From Bacteroidia bacterium (GTDB lineage Bacteria; Bacteroidota; Bacteroidia; J057): 64,000 nt of DNA. Location: positions 30,348-94,347 of the forward strand of contig JAUIGE010000027.1 in assembly GCA_030430205.1 (NCBI GenBank), written 5' to 3'. Under the pieces are notes generated by a model. That model searched no databases. It had not been told where the DNA came from and saw only the letters and a list, made by a program, of their open reading frames with translations. Positions 17,501 to 25,038 of the stretch are shown in pieces (within the stretch, counting starts at the first letter, position 1; the number at the start of each line of letters is the position of its first letter). The position numbers were made by a program, and so were the translations under genes.

Positions 17501-17687
17501 ACTTACGTGCAGTTGAGTCCATATTGGCCATCGCCGTGGAGTCCGTCCTTTCGTAACGGTTTTTCAGGTCTATCCACTCCGTGCGCTCGCCCTCAAGGGA
17601 AAACTGGCGGTAGGTCCAAAAAAGGTTATAGGCACAGATCAGCGAGAATACGATCAGCAGCGCTATAACGGTACTTTTATTTCTCAT
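14565..17687 (-). CDS. secDF: Fused protein translocase subunit SecDF
   Basis: SecD and SecF are one polypeptide of 1040 residues, as usual in Bacteroidota. The protein uses the proton gradient to pull exported chains from SecYEG. The SecD signature LGLDLQGGMFVTLEV lies at 94-108, followed by the P1 periplasmic domain. That domain holds a Thr/Ser/Asp/Glu-rich low-complexity insert around residues 280-330. SecD membrane segments run to about 700, and the SecF part begins near MVNRRKTFYTFSGALLGA with GVDFNGGRQ. The start is the ATG at 17687. A hairpin (17721-17745) lies in the leader and a clear terminator follows. The gene stands as its own unit. Confidence 0.95.
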   Translation of the reverse strand: MRNKSTVIALLIVFSLICAYNLFWTYRQFSLEGERTEWIDLKNRYERTDSTAMANMDSTARKLRQDTLNMIQDYFGDPERAGAYNKAIKNSFTLGLDLQGGMFVTLEVSIKDLLKQMAGTSRGDDNFKAALVRADELATTNETPYVELFVQAMDEIDPNANFGAIFNNRAKGISPSTSRKEVLTILNTEAEDAIDRTFEIIRKRIDQFGVVSPNLQKQEVTGRILLELPGVREPERVRQLLRSTARLEFWETHTIAEMQGTLIEINEKWKEIEGLKALEEVDTTATASVDGADPVEPDTSLASIDTTAEDSTIGLSEATADTSSALPEEALSDGEALDKYRSENPFFRYLQPPSGQINGNLPVMGYASDTDTSRINNMLKDERIKPLLPSDLKFAWTFKALEGNESVYTLLALRPNPRNDSSSLDGGVITNARQDFDQRNQPVVSMDMNQRGTKDWARITAANVGKSVAITLDGKVYSYPTVEEEIRGGSSRISGSFTIDEAKDLATVLKAGQLPVGANIESEDVVGPTLGEANVNSGLLSFLGAFIITLIFMAFYYARAGLVANVALLANLLFILGCSAAFTIVFTLPGIAAVVLTVGMAVDANVLIFERIREEEARGKTLKASIKSGFSNAFSSVMDANITTFLTGVVLYAFGVGPIRGFAVSLMIGIVTSLISALIITRLIMDNYANRGKTSMSFGFSFTTGLFDRMKLNMVNRRKTFYTFSGALLGAFILSFIFIGFKTGVDFNGGRQFVVVFAENAANQNYSKPINLDDQQIETFRADLTAAFEGQAPVVKTLSRDNKLQITTSYRAGDIGQEEGKENATDDVINKLKEGLGVSFDKNTFDIEGSSMVGPTLAQDIQRAAIYAIIFSLLIIFFYILLRFRKWQYSAGAIAALFHDVIVVLGVFSILSLFDLPFNVEIDQAFIAALLTIIGYSINDTVVVFDRIRENIGEMKSATLSEIYNVSIDQTISRTLITSVTTFLTVLILFIFGGDVIRGFSFALMIGIIIGTYSSIFVASPISLDLIKKGKEEVLAKEVF

Positions 17688-17769
17688 TATGGTAAAAAAT
17701 TAATTGAATGTTTATTGATTCGAACCTTCGAGCTTTCGCGGTTCGGGTGTATATATAAATAAAGAGTAT

Positions 17770-17800
17770 GCTTGCCTCGGGTACATACCTGAGGTCAAGC
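17770..17800 (-). terminator. Hairpin after the MFS/small membrane protein pair
   Basis: The arms (GCTTGCCTCGGG and its partner ending CAAGC) form a strong imperfect stem at 17770-17800. It lies between the stop of the minus-strand gene at 17825 and secDF. A T6 run follows on the plus strand and a weaker T-rich run on the minus strand, so it could work in both directions. Confidence 0.55.
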
Positions 17801-17824
17801 AACATTTTTTGTAGACAACATAAA

Positions 17825-18178
17825 CTATGGAGCAAGGGCAGGGTGTAGGCGCCGGTATAGCCGGGAGGAAAGGCGTGGCCATACTTCGGGGCGAAAGCTT
17901 ATTTGAAAGCGGAAAAGGGGAAGGAGAGTCACTGCGGCCCAGAGGGCAAACAAACCGGCAAATATTTGCCGGGCAGCCTGGCTCACTTCCTGGACCACCT
18001 GGTCCATCCAATTGGATATGCTGGGCGCTGTAAGCGCCTGAGAATTGCGCACCTCCACCTCTTCAATCACCTTGAAGTAATGATGGTAAAACGAGTGCTT
18101 GTTGATCTTCGAAAAGACCAAAGCAGTGATCGCTACCAGCAATACAAGGAGATAATATGGATTCAGTGCCTTCAGCAT
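17825..18178 (-). CDS. Small membrane protein of unknown function
   Basis: A 117-residue protein with two hydrophobic segments, near residues 5-23 (YYLLVLLVAITALVF) and 75-95 (IFAGLFALWAAVTLLPLF). A soluble helical stretch with ISNWMDQVVQEVSQAARQI lies between them. I recognise no family. The ATG at 18178 was chosen because it follows the MFS stop by 13 bases and puts the first hydrophobic segment at the N-terminus. The two genes are probably co-transcribed, so a link with the transporter is possible but not shown. Translation to the end is uninterrupted, and base use is like its neighbours. Confidence 0.5.
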   Translation of the reverse strand: MLKALNPYYLLVLLVAITALVFSKINKHSFYHHYFKVIEEVEVRNSQALTAPSISNWMDQVVQEVSQAARQIFAGLFALWAAVTLLPLFRFQISFRPEVWPRLSSRLYRRLHPALAP

Positions 18179-18191
18179 AAGTGGCGCAAAT

Positions 18192-19586
18192 CTAGGCAAT
18201 TTTCTTCACTTCATCTACATCATCAACAAAGATTACTGAAACAGCCGCCACAATCAATACAATGCCTGCAACAACCAATGCATAAACACTCTCTCCACCA
18301 TAAAAATATTTCACAATAGGCCCGCCAATAAGACCATTCAATATCTGGGGACCTGTGATAAAAAAGTTAAATATCCCCATATAAATGCCCATCTTCAGCG
18401 GTGGGATGGATCCGGCAAGGATCGCATACGGCATTGCCAAAATGCTTGCCCAGGCTATCCCAACACCAATCATGCTATAACTCAGCAATTCTTTATTCTC
18501 GGGCCCGGTTATCAAATAAATGGACATCAAACCAATCCCTCCACAAATAAGCGAGAAAGCATGTGTGTTTTTTCGGCCAATTTTGCCTGCGATAAATGGC
18601 AGAAGGAAGGCATAAACAGTTGCGACCAGGTTATAATCAGAAAAAATTTCTCCCACCCAATTCGCAGCTTCATTATATGCCTCTGAATGTGTATCGCCTA
18701 CAGGTAGGCCCCACACATGCTGAGCTAAAGCGGGTGTGCAAAAAACCCACATGGAAAAAAGCGCAAACCATGAAAAAAACTGAACCAGGCCCAACTGTTT
18801 CATTGTTTTGGGCATGGAGGCAAAGTCTTTGAAAATTTGCCCTAAACCGCTCGTTGCTTCCTTTTCCAGGGCTGGATCTGCTCCTGAATATTTGAGTTGA
18901 TCTTCTGGGGAGTATTCTGAAGTAGTTATAATCGTCCAAAGAATAGCCGCAAGCAATATCGCGGCTCCTATATAAAAAGAAAAAACAACACTGGGAGGGG
19001 CTATCCCCTCTCCTGCTGTATTTGCAACACCAAAATACTTCACCAAAAGAGAAGGCAACTTTGACCCAATTACTGCACCAAGGCCTATTAAAATGGTTTG
19101 AATGGCAAAACCTGCTGTTCTTTGATCAGTTGACAATTTATCCGCGACCAACGCCCGGAATGGTTCCATGGCGACATTGATGGAAGCATCCATCATAAAT
19201 AACATACCTGCTCCTACCCATAATGCAGAGATATAAGAAGCAAAGGCTGCCGAGTTTGGCATAATACACATTCCAATTGCGGCCAGTACTGCTCCAATCA
19301 GGAAATAAGGTCGTCTACGGCCTAGACGCCCCCAGGTCTTGTCACTATAATGCCCTACTAAAGGCTGTACAATCATCCCTGTTATAGGCGCAACAAGCCA
19401 AAACCAGGATAATTCATGCACATCTGCTCCAAAGGTTTGGAGGATTCTGCTTGCATTTGCATTCTGCAATCCAAAACCACATTGAATTCCCAAAAAACCA
19501 ACACTCATGTTGATAATTTGGATAATGCTCAATCGCGGTTTATTATCTCTTATTGAACTTGCGGGTGTAATTCCTGATCCTGCCAA
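18192..19586 (-). CDS. MFS transporter of the GPH/SLC45-like sugar:cation symporter type
   Basis: A 464-residue permease with about twelve membrane segments. The N-terminus (KPRLSIIQIINMSVGFLGIQ, then GFGLQNANASRI) and the loop GHYSDKTWGRLGRRRPYF are typical of the sucrose/maltose-type MFS carriers common in Bacteroidota. The substrate is likely a disaccharide or maltodextrin, taken up across the inner membrane. No ATG precedes the conserved N-terminus: an in-frame TAA lies upstream and the first usable codon is TTG at 19586. The first ATG (19508) would delete 26 conserved residues, so I favour TTG. A small membrane protein gene follows on the same strand. Confidence 0.85.
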   Translation of the reverse strand: MAGSGITPASSIRDNKPRLSIIQIINMSVGFLGIQCGFGLQNANASRILQTFGADVHELSWFWLVAPITGMIVQPLVGHYSDKTWGRLGRRRPYFLIGAVLAAIGMCIMPNSAAFASYISALWVGAGMLFMMDASINVAMEPFRALVADKLSTDQRTAGFAIQTILIGLGAVIGSKLPSLLVKYFGVANTAGEGIAPPSVVFSFYIGAAILLAAILWTIITTSEYSPEDQLKYSGADPALEKEATSGLGQIFKDFASMPKTMKQLGLVQFFSWFALFSMWVFCTPALAQHVWGLPVGDTHSEAYNEAANWVGEIFSDYNLVATVYAFLLPFIAGKIGRKNTHAFSLICGGIGLMSIYLITGPENKELLSYSMIGVGIAWASILAMPYAILAGSIPPLKMGIYMGIFNFFITGPQILNGLIGGPIVKYFYGGESVYALVVAGIVLIVAAVSVIFVDDVDEVKKIA

Positions 19587-19719
19587 AATATTCTTTTTTA
19601 AAGGTTAGCGGAACTTATTTCAAAATCCAGATTCCGAAAATAAGCATAAAATGGATAGGGCAAAATCAAACATCCATATCGGGAGAATTGACTAACTTAG
19701 CTATTCACTTAAGGAAGAA

Positions 19720-20574
19720 ATGCAAACGAAAGAGATTTGGCGGTATGAAGATAAAAAGCTGGTGAATACACCAGATCTGGTGGCGGAGGAAGAGCCGATG
19801 GAGATCCGTCTGGGCTATGGTCCGCCCACGGACCGACAGCAGAGCAGCCTTGCTGTGACCATGCGCACGCCAGGTCACGACATTGAGCTTGCAGCGGGTT
19901 TTTTGTTTGCAGAGGGCATCATTTCTGATGCAGATCAGCTTCTTTCCATCAAGCATTGCAGCGATAAGGATGTAGAGGAAGAAGCTCGAAAAAACATCAT
20001 CCGGGTGGAATTGAAACCGGAAGTCCAGGTAAACTGGGATAAGTTGCAGCGCAACTTTTTCACCTCCTCCAGTTGTGGCCTTTGTGGAAAGGCCTCTATC
20101 GAATCGGTTCAGATGGGGGCTTGCCCAAGCCTGCCTTCCAAAAGCCCCGAGCTTTTGCCCGAAACCATCCTCCGCTTACCGCAAAGCCTTCAGCATAAGC
20201 AACTTAGCTTTCGCTATACCGGCGGCCTGCACGCTGCCGCGCTTTTTGATTTTGAAGGCAGGCTTCTGCTTGTCCGAGAAGATGTCGGCAGGCACAATGC
20301 CCTGGATAAATTGATTGGCGCAGCCCTTTTCCAAAAGCTGTTACCTTTGCATGATTTTATATGCCAACTCAGTGGCAGACTTAGTTTTGAACTGGTTCAA
20401 AAATCCCTGGTAGCAGGCATTCCCGTCCTGCTCGCCATAGGCGCGCCTTCCAGCCTGGCCGTGGACCTTGCCACAGAATTTGGTCAAACCCTGGTCGGCT
20501 TCGTCAAACAGGACCGTTTCAACGTATATGCGGGGATCGAAAGAATTAGCATTCATGAACAACACCTTATTTGA
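19720..20574 (+). CDS. fdhD: Formate dehydrogenase accessory sulfurtransferase FdhD
   Basis: FdhD passes sulfur from a cysteine desulfurase to the molybdenum cofactor of formate dehydrogenases. The 284-residue protein carries the persulfide-carrying pair in SSSCGLCGKAS (Cys119, Cys122). It also has the conserved stretches LAAGFLFAEGII, then FRYTGGLHAAALFD, then VREDVGRHNALDKLIG. The ATG at 19720 is preceded by AAGGAAG at a good ribosome-binding distance. Its 3' end overlaps moaA by 20 bases, so the two are probably translated together. No formate dehydrogenase subunit is present in the window, so the client enzyme is encoded elsewhere. Confidence 0.93.
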   Translation: MQTKEIWRYEDKKLVNTPDLVAEEEPMEIRLGYGPPTDRQQSSLAVTMRTPGHDIELAAGFLFAEGIISDADQLLSIKHCSDKDVEEEARKNIIRVELKPEVQVNWDKLQRNFFTSSSCGLCGKASIESVQMGACPSLPSKSPELLPETILRLPQSLQHKQLSFRYTGGLHAAALFDFEGRLLLVREDVGRHNALDKLIGAALFQKLLPLHDFICQLSGRLSFELVQKSLVAGIPVLLAIGAPSSLAVDLATEFGQTLVGFVKQDRFNVYAGIERISIHEQHLI

Positions 20575-21553
20575 TAACCACGGGCGTCCCCTCACCTACC
20601 TCCGCCTGGCGGTGACAGATAGATGCAACCTGCGTTGCTTTTACTGTATGCCAGCCGGGGGCATCCAATATATTCCCAGGAAAGAGCTGCTCAGTTTCGA
20701 AGAAATGGAAAGGCTCGTCAGGCTACTGGTGAGCATGGGCATCCAAAAAGTACGTATCACCGGCGGTGAGCCTTTTGTCCGAAAAGACATGATCCATTTT
20801 ATGGAAAGTCTCTCCAGTATAGAGGGCTTGCAAGCCATCAACCTGACCACCAATGGCGTCCTCACAGGTCAATATATTTCACAGCTTAAAGCATTGGGAA
20901 TCAAGTCCGTAAATCTTAGTATAGATAGCCTGGATCGCGAGCGATTTGCCCGGATCACCCGCAGGGATGAATTGCCGGAAGTGCTTCGCACCCTCGACGC
21001 CCTGCTGGAGGCCGGAATCCCCACCAAACTCAATGCTGTTGTGATGGATGGGCAAAATGAGGAAGACCTCATTCCCCTGGCTATGCTCAGCAAAGATCAT
21101 CCGCTGGATGTCCGTTTTATTGAGGAGATGCCCTTCAATGGTGAAGGGGCACATTATACCCAACTGAAATGGACCTGGCAGGCCATTCTGGATAAATTAA
21201 AAACTCAGTTTCCTGACATTCAGCCTGTTAAGGCTGAGGCTCACGCTACCGCCCGCCAGTATCAGCTAGCTGGCCATCAGGGGAAAATCGGCATTATCCC
21301 TGCCTTCAGCCGCACTTTTTGCGGCTCTTGCAACCGCATTCGCCTCACGGCGAAAGGGCAGCTAAAGACCTGCCTTTATGATGAAGGCGTGCTCGATATC
21401 AAAGCCTTGATGCGCGCAGGCGCTTCTGATGAAGAGCTCAAAAAAGCCTTTCTTTCAGCCTTTAGCAACAGGGCAAAAGATGGTTTCGATGCAGAAAATA
21501 AGCGCAAAAAAGGAGGCAAAATTTCTGAATCCATGTCCACCATTGGAGGTTAG
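20555..21553 (+). CDS. moaA: GTP 3',8-cyclase MoaA
   Basis: MoaA starts molybdenum cofactor synthesis, converting GTP to 3',8-cyclo-GTP by radical SAM chemistry. From the ATG at 20555 the protein has 332 residues. The SAM-cluster motif is CNLRCFYC (Cys24, 28, 31). ITGGEPFVRKD and LTTNGVL follow, and the C-terminal cluster lies in FCGSCNRIRLTAKGQLKTCLYD. It ends in Gly-Gly, the double-glycine tail needed for activity in this family. A start nine codons earlier (20528) is possible but sits deeper in fdhD. The product would go to MoaC, encoded 6 kb downstream. Confidence 0.95.
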   Translation: MNNTLFDNHGRPLTYLRLAVTDRCNLRCFYCMPAGGIQYIPRKELLSFEEMERLVRLLVSMGIQKVRITGGEPFVRKDMIHFMESLSSIEGLQAINLTTNGVLTGQYISQLKALGIKSVNLSIDSLDRERFARITRRDELPEVLRTLDALLEAGIPTKLNAVVMDGQNEEDLIPLAMLSKDHPLDVRFIEEMPFNGEGAHYTQLKWTWQAILDKLKTQFPDIQPVKAEAHATARQYQLAGHQGKIGIIPAFSRTFCGSCNRIRLTAKGQLKTCLYDEGVLDIKALMRAGASDEELKKAFLSAFSNRAKDGFDAENKRKKGGKISESMSTIGG

Positions 21554-21588
21554 CATTCTTAGGGGAAAATACGTAGTTTCGAAGGCCT

Positions 21589-21954
21589 ATGAAAATCAGA
21601 ATACAAGGAAACAACATTCGGTTTCGGCTACAAGATGCCGAAGTGATAAAGCTGCTGAAAGCTGAAGAAGTCGCAGAGCAAATTGTCTTTGGGCCTGACC
21701 AAATGCTGAAATACTGTCTTCGAAAAAGTGATACACACGGCCAGCTATTCGCCAGCTTTTCCAGCAACGAAATATGCATTTTTATCTCCCCTAAGCTCGT
21801 AGAAAGCTGGGCCCAATCTGAAGAAATAGGAATAAGTTACAATCAGGATATAGCTGAAAATAAGCAGCTTAACATACTGATAGAGAAAGACTTAGACTGT
21901 ATTCATTCTGCAAATAAAAAAGAAGTAGACAAAAACCATGTCAGCAACCCGTAA
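21589..21954 (+). CDS. Conserved hypothetical protein of the molybdenum cofactor locus
   Basis: A 121-residue soluble protein beginning MKIRIQGNNIRFRLQDAEV. This N-terminus resembles a small uncharacterised family (DUF7009 type) that I associate with molybdenum cofactor genes in Bacteroidota; that assignment is from memory and moderate. The middle is beta-rich (LFASFSSNEICIFISPKLVESW). There is no Cys cluster, nucleotide-binding loop or signal peptide. It starts 35 bases after moaA and its 3' end overlaps the following lipoprotein gene by 17 bases, so it is probably in the moaA operon. No reaction can be assigned. Confidence 0.6.
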   Translation: MKIRIQGNNIRFRLQDAEVIKLLKAEEVAEQIVFGPDQMLKYCLRKSDTHGQLFASFSSNEICIFISPKLVESWAQSEEIGISYNQDIAENKQLNILIEKDLDCIHSANKKEVDKNHVSNP

Positions 21955-22828
21955 TCTCGCTACCATTCGCAACATCATCCTGCTCGTTTCTCTCCTGCTA
22001 CTTGTAGCAGCATGTATGGAAGAAGCTTCCAAAGAAACAGCCAAAACCCCCGAGGAAAGCCTCGCGGATTCGCTGGCCATTATCCAGGCGCGGGAAGCCG
22101 ACCGCCTCACGGGTTTGACAGCCCAATTGGAAAAAGCGCCCATTTACTTTTGCAGCGCTAGCCTCGTGAGTGTCCGTCAGGAACCCAATCAGGCATCTGC
22201 TGAGGTGGATCAGGTCACTTTAGGCGAAGGGCTGCGCTTTGCAGGGGAATTGGGTGGTGACTCCACCGGCATCATGCTGGATGAGCATGTGGCCATTGAC
22301 CAATATGCCCTTGTCCTTACGCCCCGGGGCCAGATCGGCTGGATTCATCGGGGAGCCTTAAAAAAGGACAAACCTCAGACCATGAAGTTAAGCCTTCCCA
22401 TGCCCCTGGCATCGAAAAAAGGTACTGACTTGCAAGGCGAAGCCTGGAAAGAGCTGTTTGTGGCTTTGGGAAAATGTGAAGGGGCAGCTTGCCCGCTTTA
22501 TTATACAGATGCCATGGAAAGCATCCTGTTAATGGAAGTCTGTGATCCTTCCAAAGACTATGCAGCAGGCATTCACATATTTTATCCCCATGGAAAAAAG
22601 CGACATTTTCAATGGTGGGAAGAAGATTATGCCAGGGAAACCTGCCAAAATATCACATCTGCGAAAAAAAGCTATGTGATCGAAAAAATGGCAAAAGAAG
22701 GTACTTCTATAAAAGAAATTCGCCTGAAGTTTGAATTCGAAGACCGCTATGGTGAGTATCTTTTAGAGCTGGGAGACGATTCCGAGCCTTTTATTTTGGA
22801 GGAAAAAACGGGTTCAAAAGATTCTTAA
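21938..22828 (+). CDS. Lipoprotein with an SH3-like region
   Basis: A 296-residue lipoprotein. The N-terminus ends in the lipobox LLVAAC, with Cys at residue 26, followed by a Glu/Lys-rich linker. Residues 65-150 (FCSASLVSVRQEPNQASAEV, then LGEGLRFAGEL, then GQIGWIHRGALKKD) look like a bacterial SH3 domain, a module that often contacts peptidoglycan. The remainder contains DAMESILLMEVCDPSKDYAAG and is unassigned. It overlaps the preceding gene by 17 bases and precedes the esterase gene by 7, so all may be transcribed from the fdhD-moaA promoter. A link to the cofactor pathway is not evident. Confidence 0.65.
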   Translation: MSATRNLATIRNIILLVSLLLLVAACMEEASKETAKTPEESLADSLAIIQAREADRLTGLTAQLEKAPIYFCSASLVSVRQEPNQASAEVDQVTLGEGLRFAGELGGDSTGIMLDEHVAIDQYALVLTPRGQIGWIHRGALKKDKPQTMKLSLPMPLASKKGTDLQGEAWKELFVALGKCEGAACPLYYTDAMESILLMEVCDPSKDYAAGIHIFYPHGKKRHFQWWEEDYARETCQNITSAKKSYVIEKMAKEGTSIKEIRLKFEFEDRYGEYLLELGDDSEPFILEEKTGSKDS

Positions 22829-22835
22829 AGGGTGC

Positions 22836-23858
22836 ATGAAAATCCTCAAAAAAATGTTTCTGGCCATCCTCTGCATTTTGCTTATCCTTTTTGCGGTGTA
22901 TATGCTGGGCCCTAAGCCCGGCAAACTGCAATTGACGCCAGAAGCTTTCAGCCTTTCTGAAGACCTGGCGCTCGTTGAGCAAATGGTTGACAAGGACGCC
23001 AAAACGCCCGGTCTCAAAAGCAACAACGCCAGCCGACTCATTTGGGCGGATTCTTTTCCGGGGAAAACGGATTTTGTCCTCCTCTATCTTCACGGTTTCA
23101 GCGCTTCTCCTGAAGAAGGCTATGATATGGCGGTTGCTTTTTCCCGCCGCTATCACTGCAATGTATATTTGCCCAGGCTATTTGGGCATGGCCTGACAGA
23201 GGATGAGCCCATGCTCAATATGGATGCCAACCAACTCTTTCAATCTGCATCACAAGCCTTAGCAATCGCCCAAAAACTGGGAAAACAGGTCATCATCATG
23301 GGGACTTCCACTGGCGCGACCCTCGCCCTCCCCCTGGCAGCACAAAATCCTGATATTCATTCCTTTATCTTTTATTCTCCCAACTTTGGGCTGGCTGACC
23401 CCAACGCCAAATGGCTGAGCAAACCCTGGGGCCTGCAAATAGCCCGGCGGATTACCGGCAGCAATAATTACCGTTGGGAGACAGATGATTATGGGCAAAA
23501 ATACTGGACCACCGAATACCGCCTGGAAGGCCTCGTACAGCTACAATCTCTGTTGGACCATTGTGTCAAACCTGAATTGTTCAGCCAGCTCAAACAGCCT
23601 GTTTTCATAGGCTATTATTTTAAGGATGAGCAGCATCAGGATGATGCGATATCTGTATCTTCGATTCTGACTTCCCAAAATTGGTTTGGGACCCCTGCCA
23701 CCCAAAAATGGGTGAAGGCTTTTCCGGAGGCCGAAGGCCATGTGATTTGCAATCCCAATTCCTCGAAGGCCTTCGAGGAGGTACAGGCGGCTACCTTCAG
23801 CTTTGCTGAAGAGATTCTGGGGCTTAGTCCTAAGCCTTTAGCTGGGTATTTACCTTGA
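22836..23858 (+). CDS. Membrane-anchored alpha/beta hydrolase (esterase/lipase type)
   Basis: A 340-residue hydrolase with an uncleaved-looking N-terminal hydrophobic segment (FLAILCILLILFAVYML). The oxyanion region is VLLYLHGFSASPEE. The nucleophile lies in the unusual elbow IMGTSTGATLALP, a GTSTG variant of GxSxG. The late His is in EAEGHVICNP. Such proteins hydrolyse carboxyl esters at the membrane or in the periplasm; the substrate is unknown. It follows the lipoprotein gene by 7 bases. Its last 29 bases overlap the end of the convergent hydrolase-OsmC gene, so the two transcripts are complementary at their 3' ends. Confidence 0.82.
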   Translation: MKILKKMFLAILCILLILFAVYMLGPKPGKLQLTPEAFSLSEDLALVEQMVDKDAKTPGLKSNNASRLIWADSFPGKTDFVLLYLHGFSASPEEGYDMAVAFSRRYHCNVYLPRLFGHGLTEDEPMLNMDANQLFQSASQALAIAQKLGKQVIIMGTSTGATLALPLAAQNPDIHSFIFYSPNFGLADPNAKWLSKPWGLQIARRITGSNNYRWETDDYGQKYWTTEYRLEGLVQLQSLLDHCVKPELFSQLKQPVFIGYYFKDEQHQDDAISVSSILTSQNWFGTPATQKWVKAFPEAEGHVICNPNSSKAFEEVQAATFSFAEEILGLSPKPLAGYLP

Positions 23859-25038
23859 TATCTGAATGCAAGGTCCTGTGAACGGGACAGCGATCCGCAA
23901 TCTCCAACAAACGCGCCTTTTGCGCATCATCCAAATCTCCTTCCAGCTCTATTTCCCTGTCAAAAATATCAATTTTTGAGCCTTTTTGATCGGAAGCCAG
24001 GCTGTCTTCCTTATAATCTTTGCTATGCGAAAGATGCACCCGTACTTCCCGCAAATCCCACTTTTTGCGGTCCGCATACATGCGCAAGGTCATAGAAGTA
24101 CAAGCACCCAGCGCAGCAGTGAGATAGCCGTATGGCGATGGGCCTAAGTTCGTGCCGCCAACAGATTCAGGCTCATCGGCCAGGAAGGCATGAGGGCCTG
24201 CTTTTATTTCCGTCAAATATCCATCATCATCTGTCCGTACCACTACCTGTTTATCGGTTTCCAATTGAGTGGGCTCAGGCAGATCAAGGTAACGAAGCGC
24301 CCAGGAGGCGATGATTTGCCCTACATATTGGGCATCCCTGGGGTGGGTCATCAGATGGTCTGCGCCATCAAGCGAAATAAAACTCTTTGGATGCATGGCA
24401 GCCTTGTAGATCATCTCAGCATTTTTTATCCCAACGACCTCATCCTGAGGCGAATGCAATACAAGCAGTGCTTTTTTGAGTTTGCCGATATGATCGGTAG
24501 CAGTGGATCGAAGGTCTTCCAGAAATTGCTTTTTGAAATTAAATGCACGCCCTCCGATATTGATGCTGGCTTCGCCTTTCTCCTCTATTTCTTCCTTTCC
24601 CCCATCCAATAAATGGGTAACATGCACAGGCTCAGCTGGCGCGCCAATCGTGGCTACAGCCTTCACAGAGTCAATTTTGAGCCCTGCGAGCAGGACCGCA
24701 GCCCCACCGAGCGAGTGCCCCACCAGCAACTGGGGCGAATCATATTCCTTTGACATAAAGTCCGCTGCGGCCATTAAGTCCTCGATATTGGAACTGAAAT
24801 TGGTGTCGGCAAACTCGCCTTCGCTTTGGCCTAGCCCTGTGAAATCAAATCGAAAAACGGCCACTCCTTCCTGCGTGAGCGCCAGGCTGATGTTTTTTAC
24901 CGCGTTAAAATCTTTGTTGCAGGTGAAGCAATGCGCAAAAATAGCACAGGCCCTGGGCTCCTGATCTACCGGCAAATCGAGACGAGCCGCAAGGTATTGG
25001 CCTTTCTTATTGAGAAATTTTATGCGAAGGCTTTTCAT
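23830..25038 (-). CDS. Fusion of alpha/beta hydrolase and OsmC domain
   Basis: A 402-residue bifunctional protein. Residues 1-250 form an alpha/beta hydrolase with FDFTGLGQSEG and the nucleophile elbow VGHSLGGAAV (Ser109). Residues about 270-402 form an OsmC/Ohr-type domain with its two redox cysteines, one in LGACTSMTLRMYADR and one in ADRCPVHRTLHSD. OsmC domains reduce organic hydroperoxides. This fusion is a known architecture, in which the hydrolase may supply or process lipid substrates. The protein is cytosolic, with no signal peptide. It is the last gene of a minus-strand run behind moeA, with overlapping ends (25035-25038). Confidence 0.9.
   Translation of the reverse strand: MKSLRIKFLNKKGQYLAARLDLPVDQEPRACAIFAHCFTCNKDFNAVKNISLALTQEGVAVFRFDFTGLGQSEGEFADTNFSSNIEDLMAAADFMSKEYDSPQLLVGHSLGGAAVLLAGLKIDSVKAVATIGAPAEPVHVTHLLDGGKEEIEEKGEASINIGGRAFNFKKQFLEDLRSTATDHIGKLKKALLVLHSPQDEVVGIKNAEMIYKAAMHPKSFISLDGADHLMTHPRDAQYVGQIIASWALRYLDLPEPTQLETDKQVVVRTDDDGYLTEIKAGPHAFLADEPESVGGTNLGPSPYGYLTAALGACTSMTLRMYADRKKWDLREVRVHLSHSKDYKEDSLASDQKGSKIDIFDREIELEGDLDDAQKARLLEIADRCPVHRTLHSDIKVNTQLKA

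Noticed and set aside
17721..17745. CGAACC/GGTTCG stem upstream of secDF as a riboswitch
   Set aside because: A six-base stem alone is not enough; no conserved aptamer core is visible.
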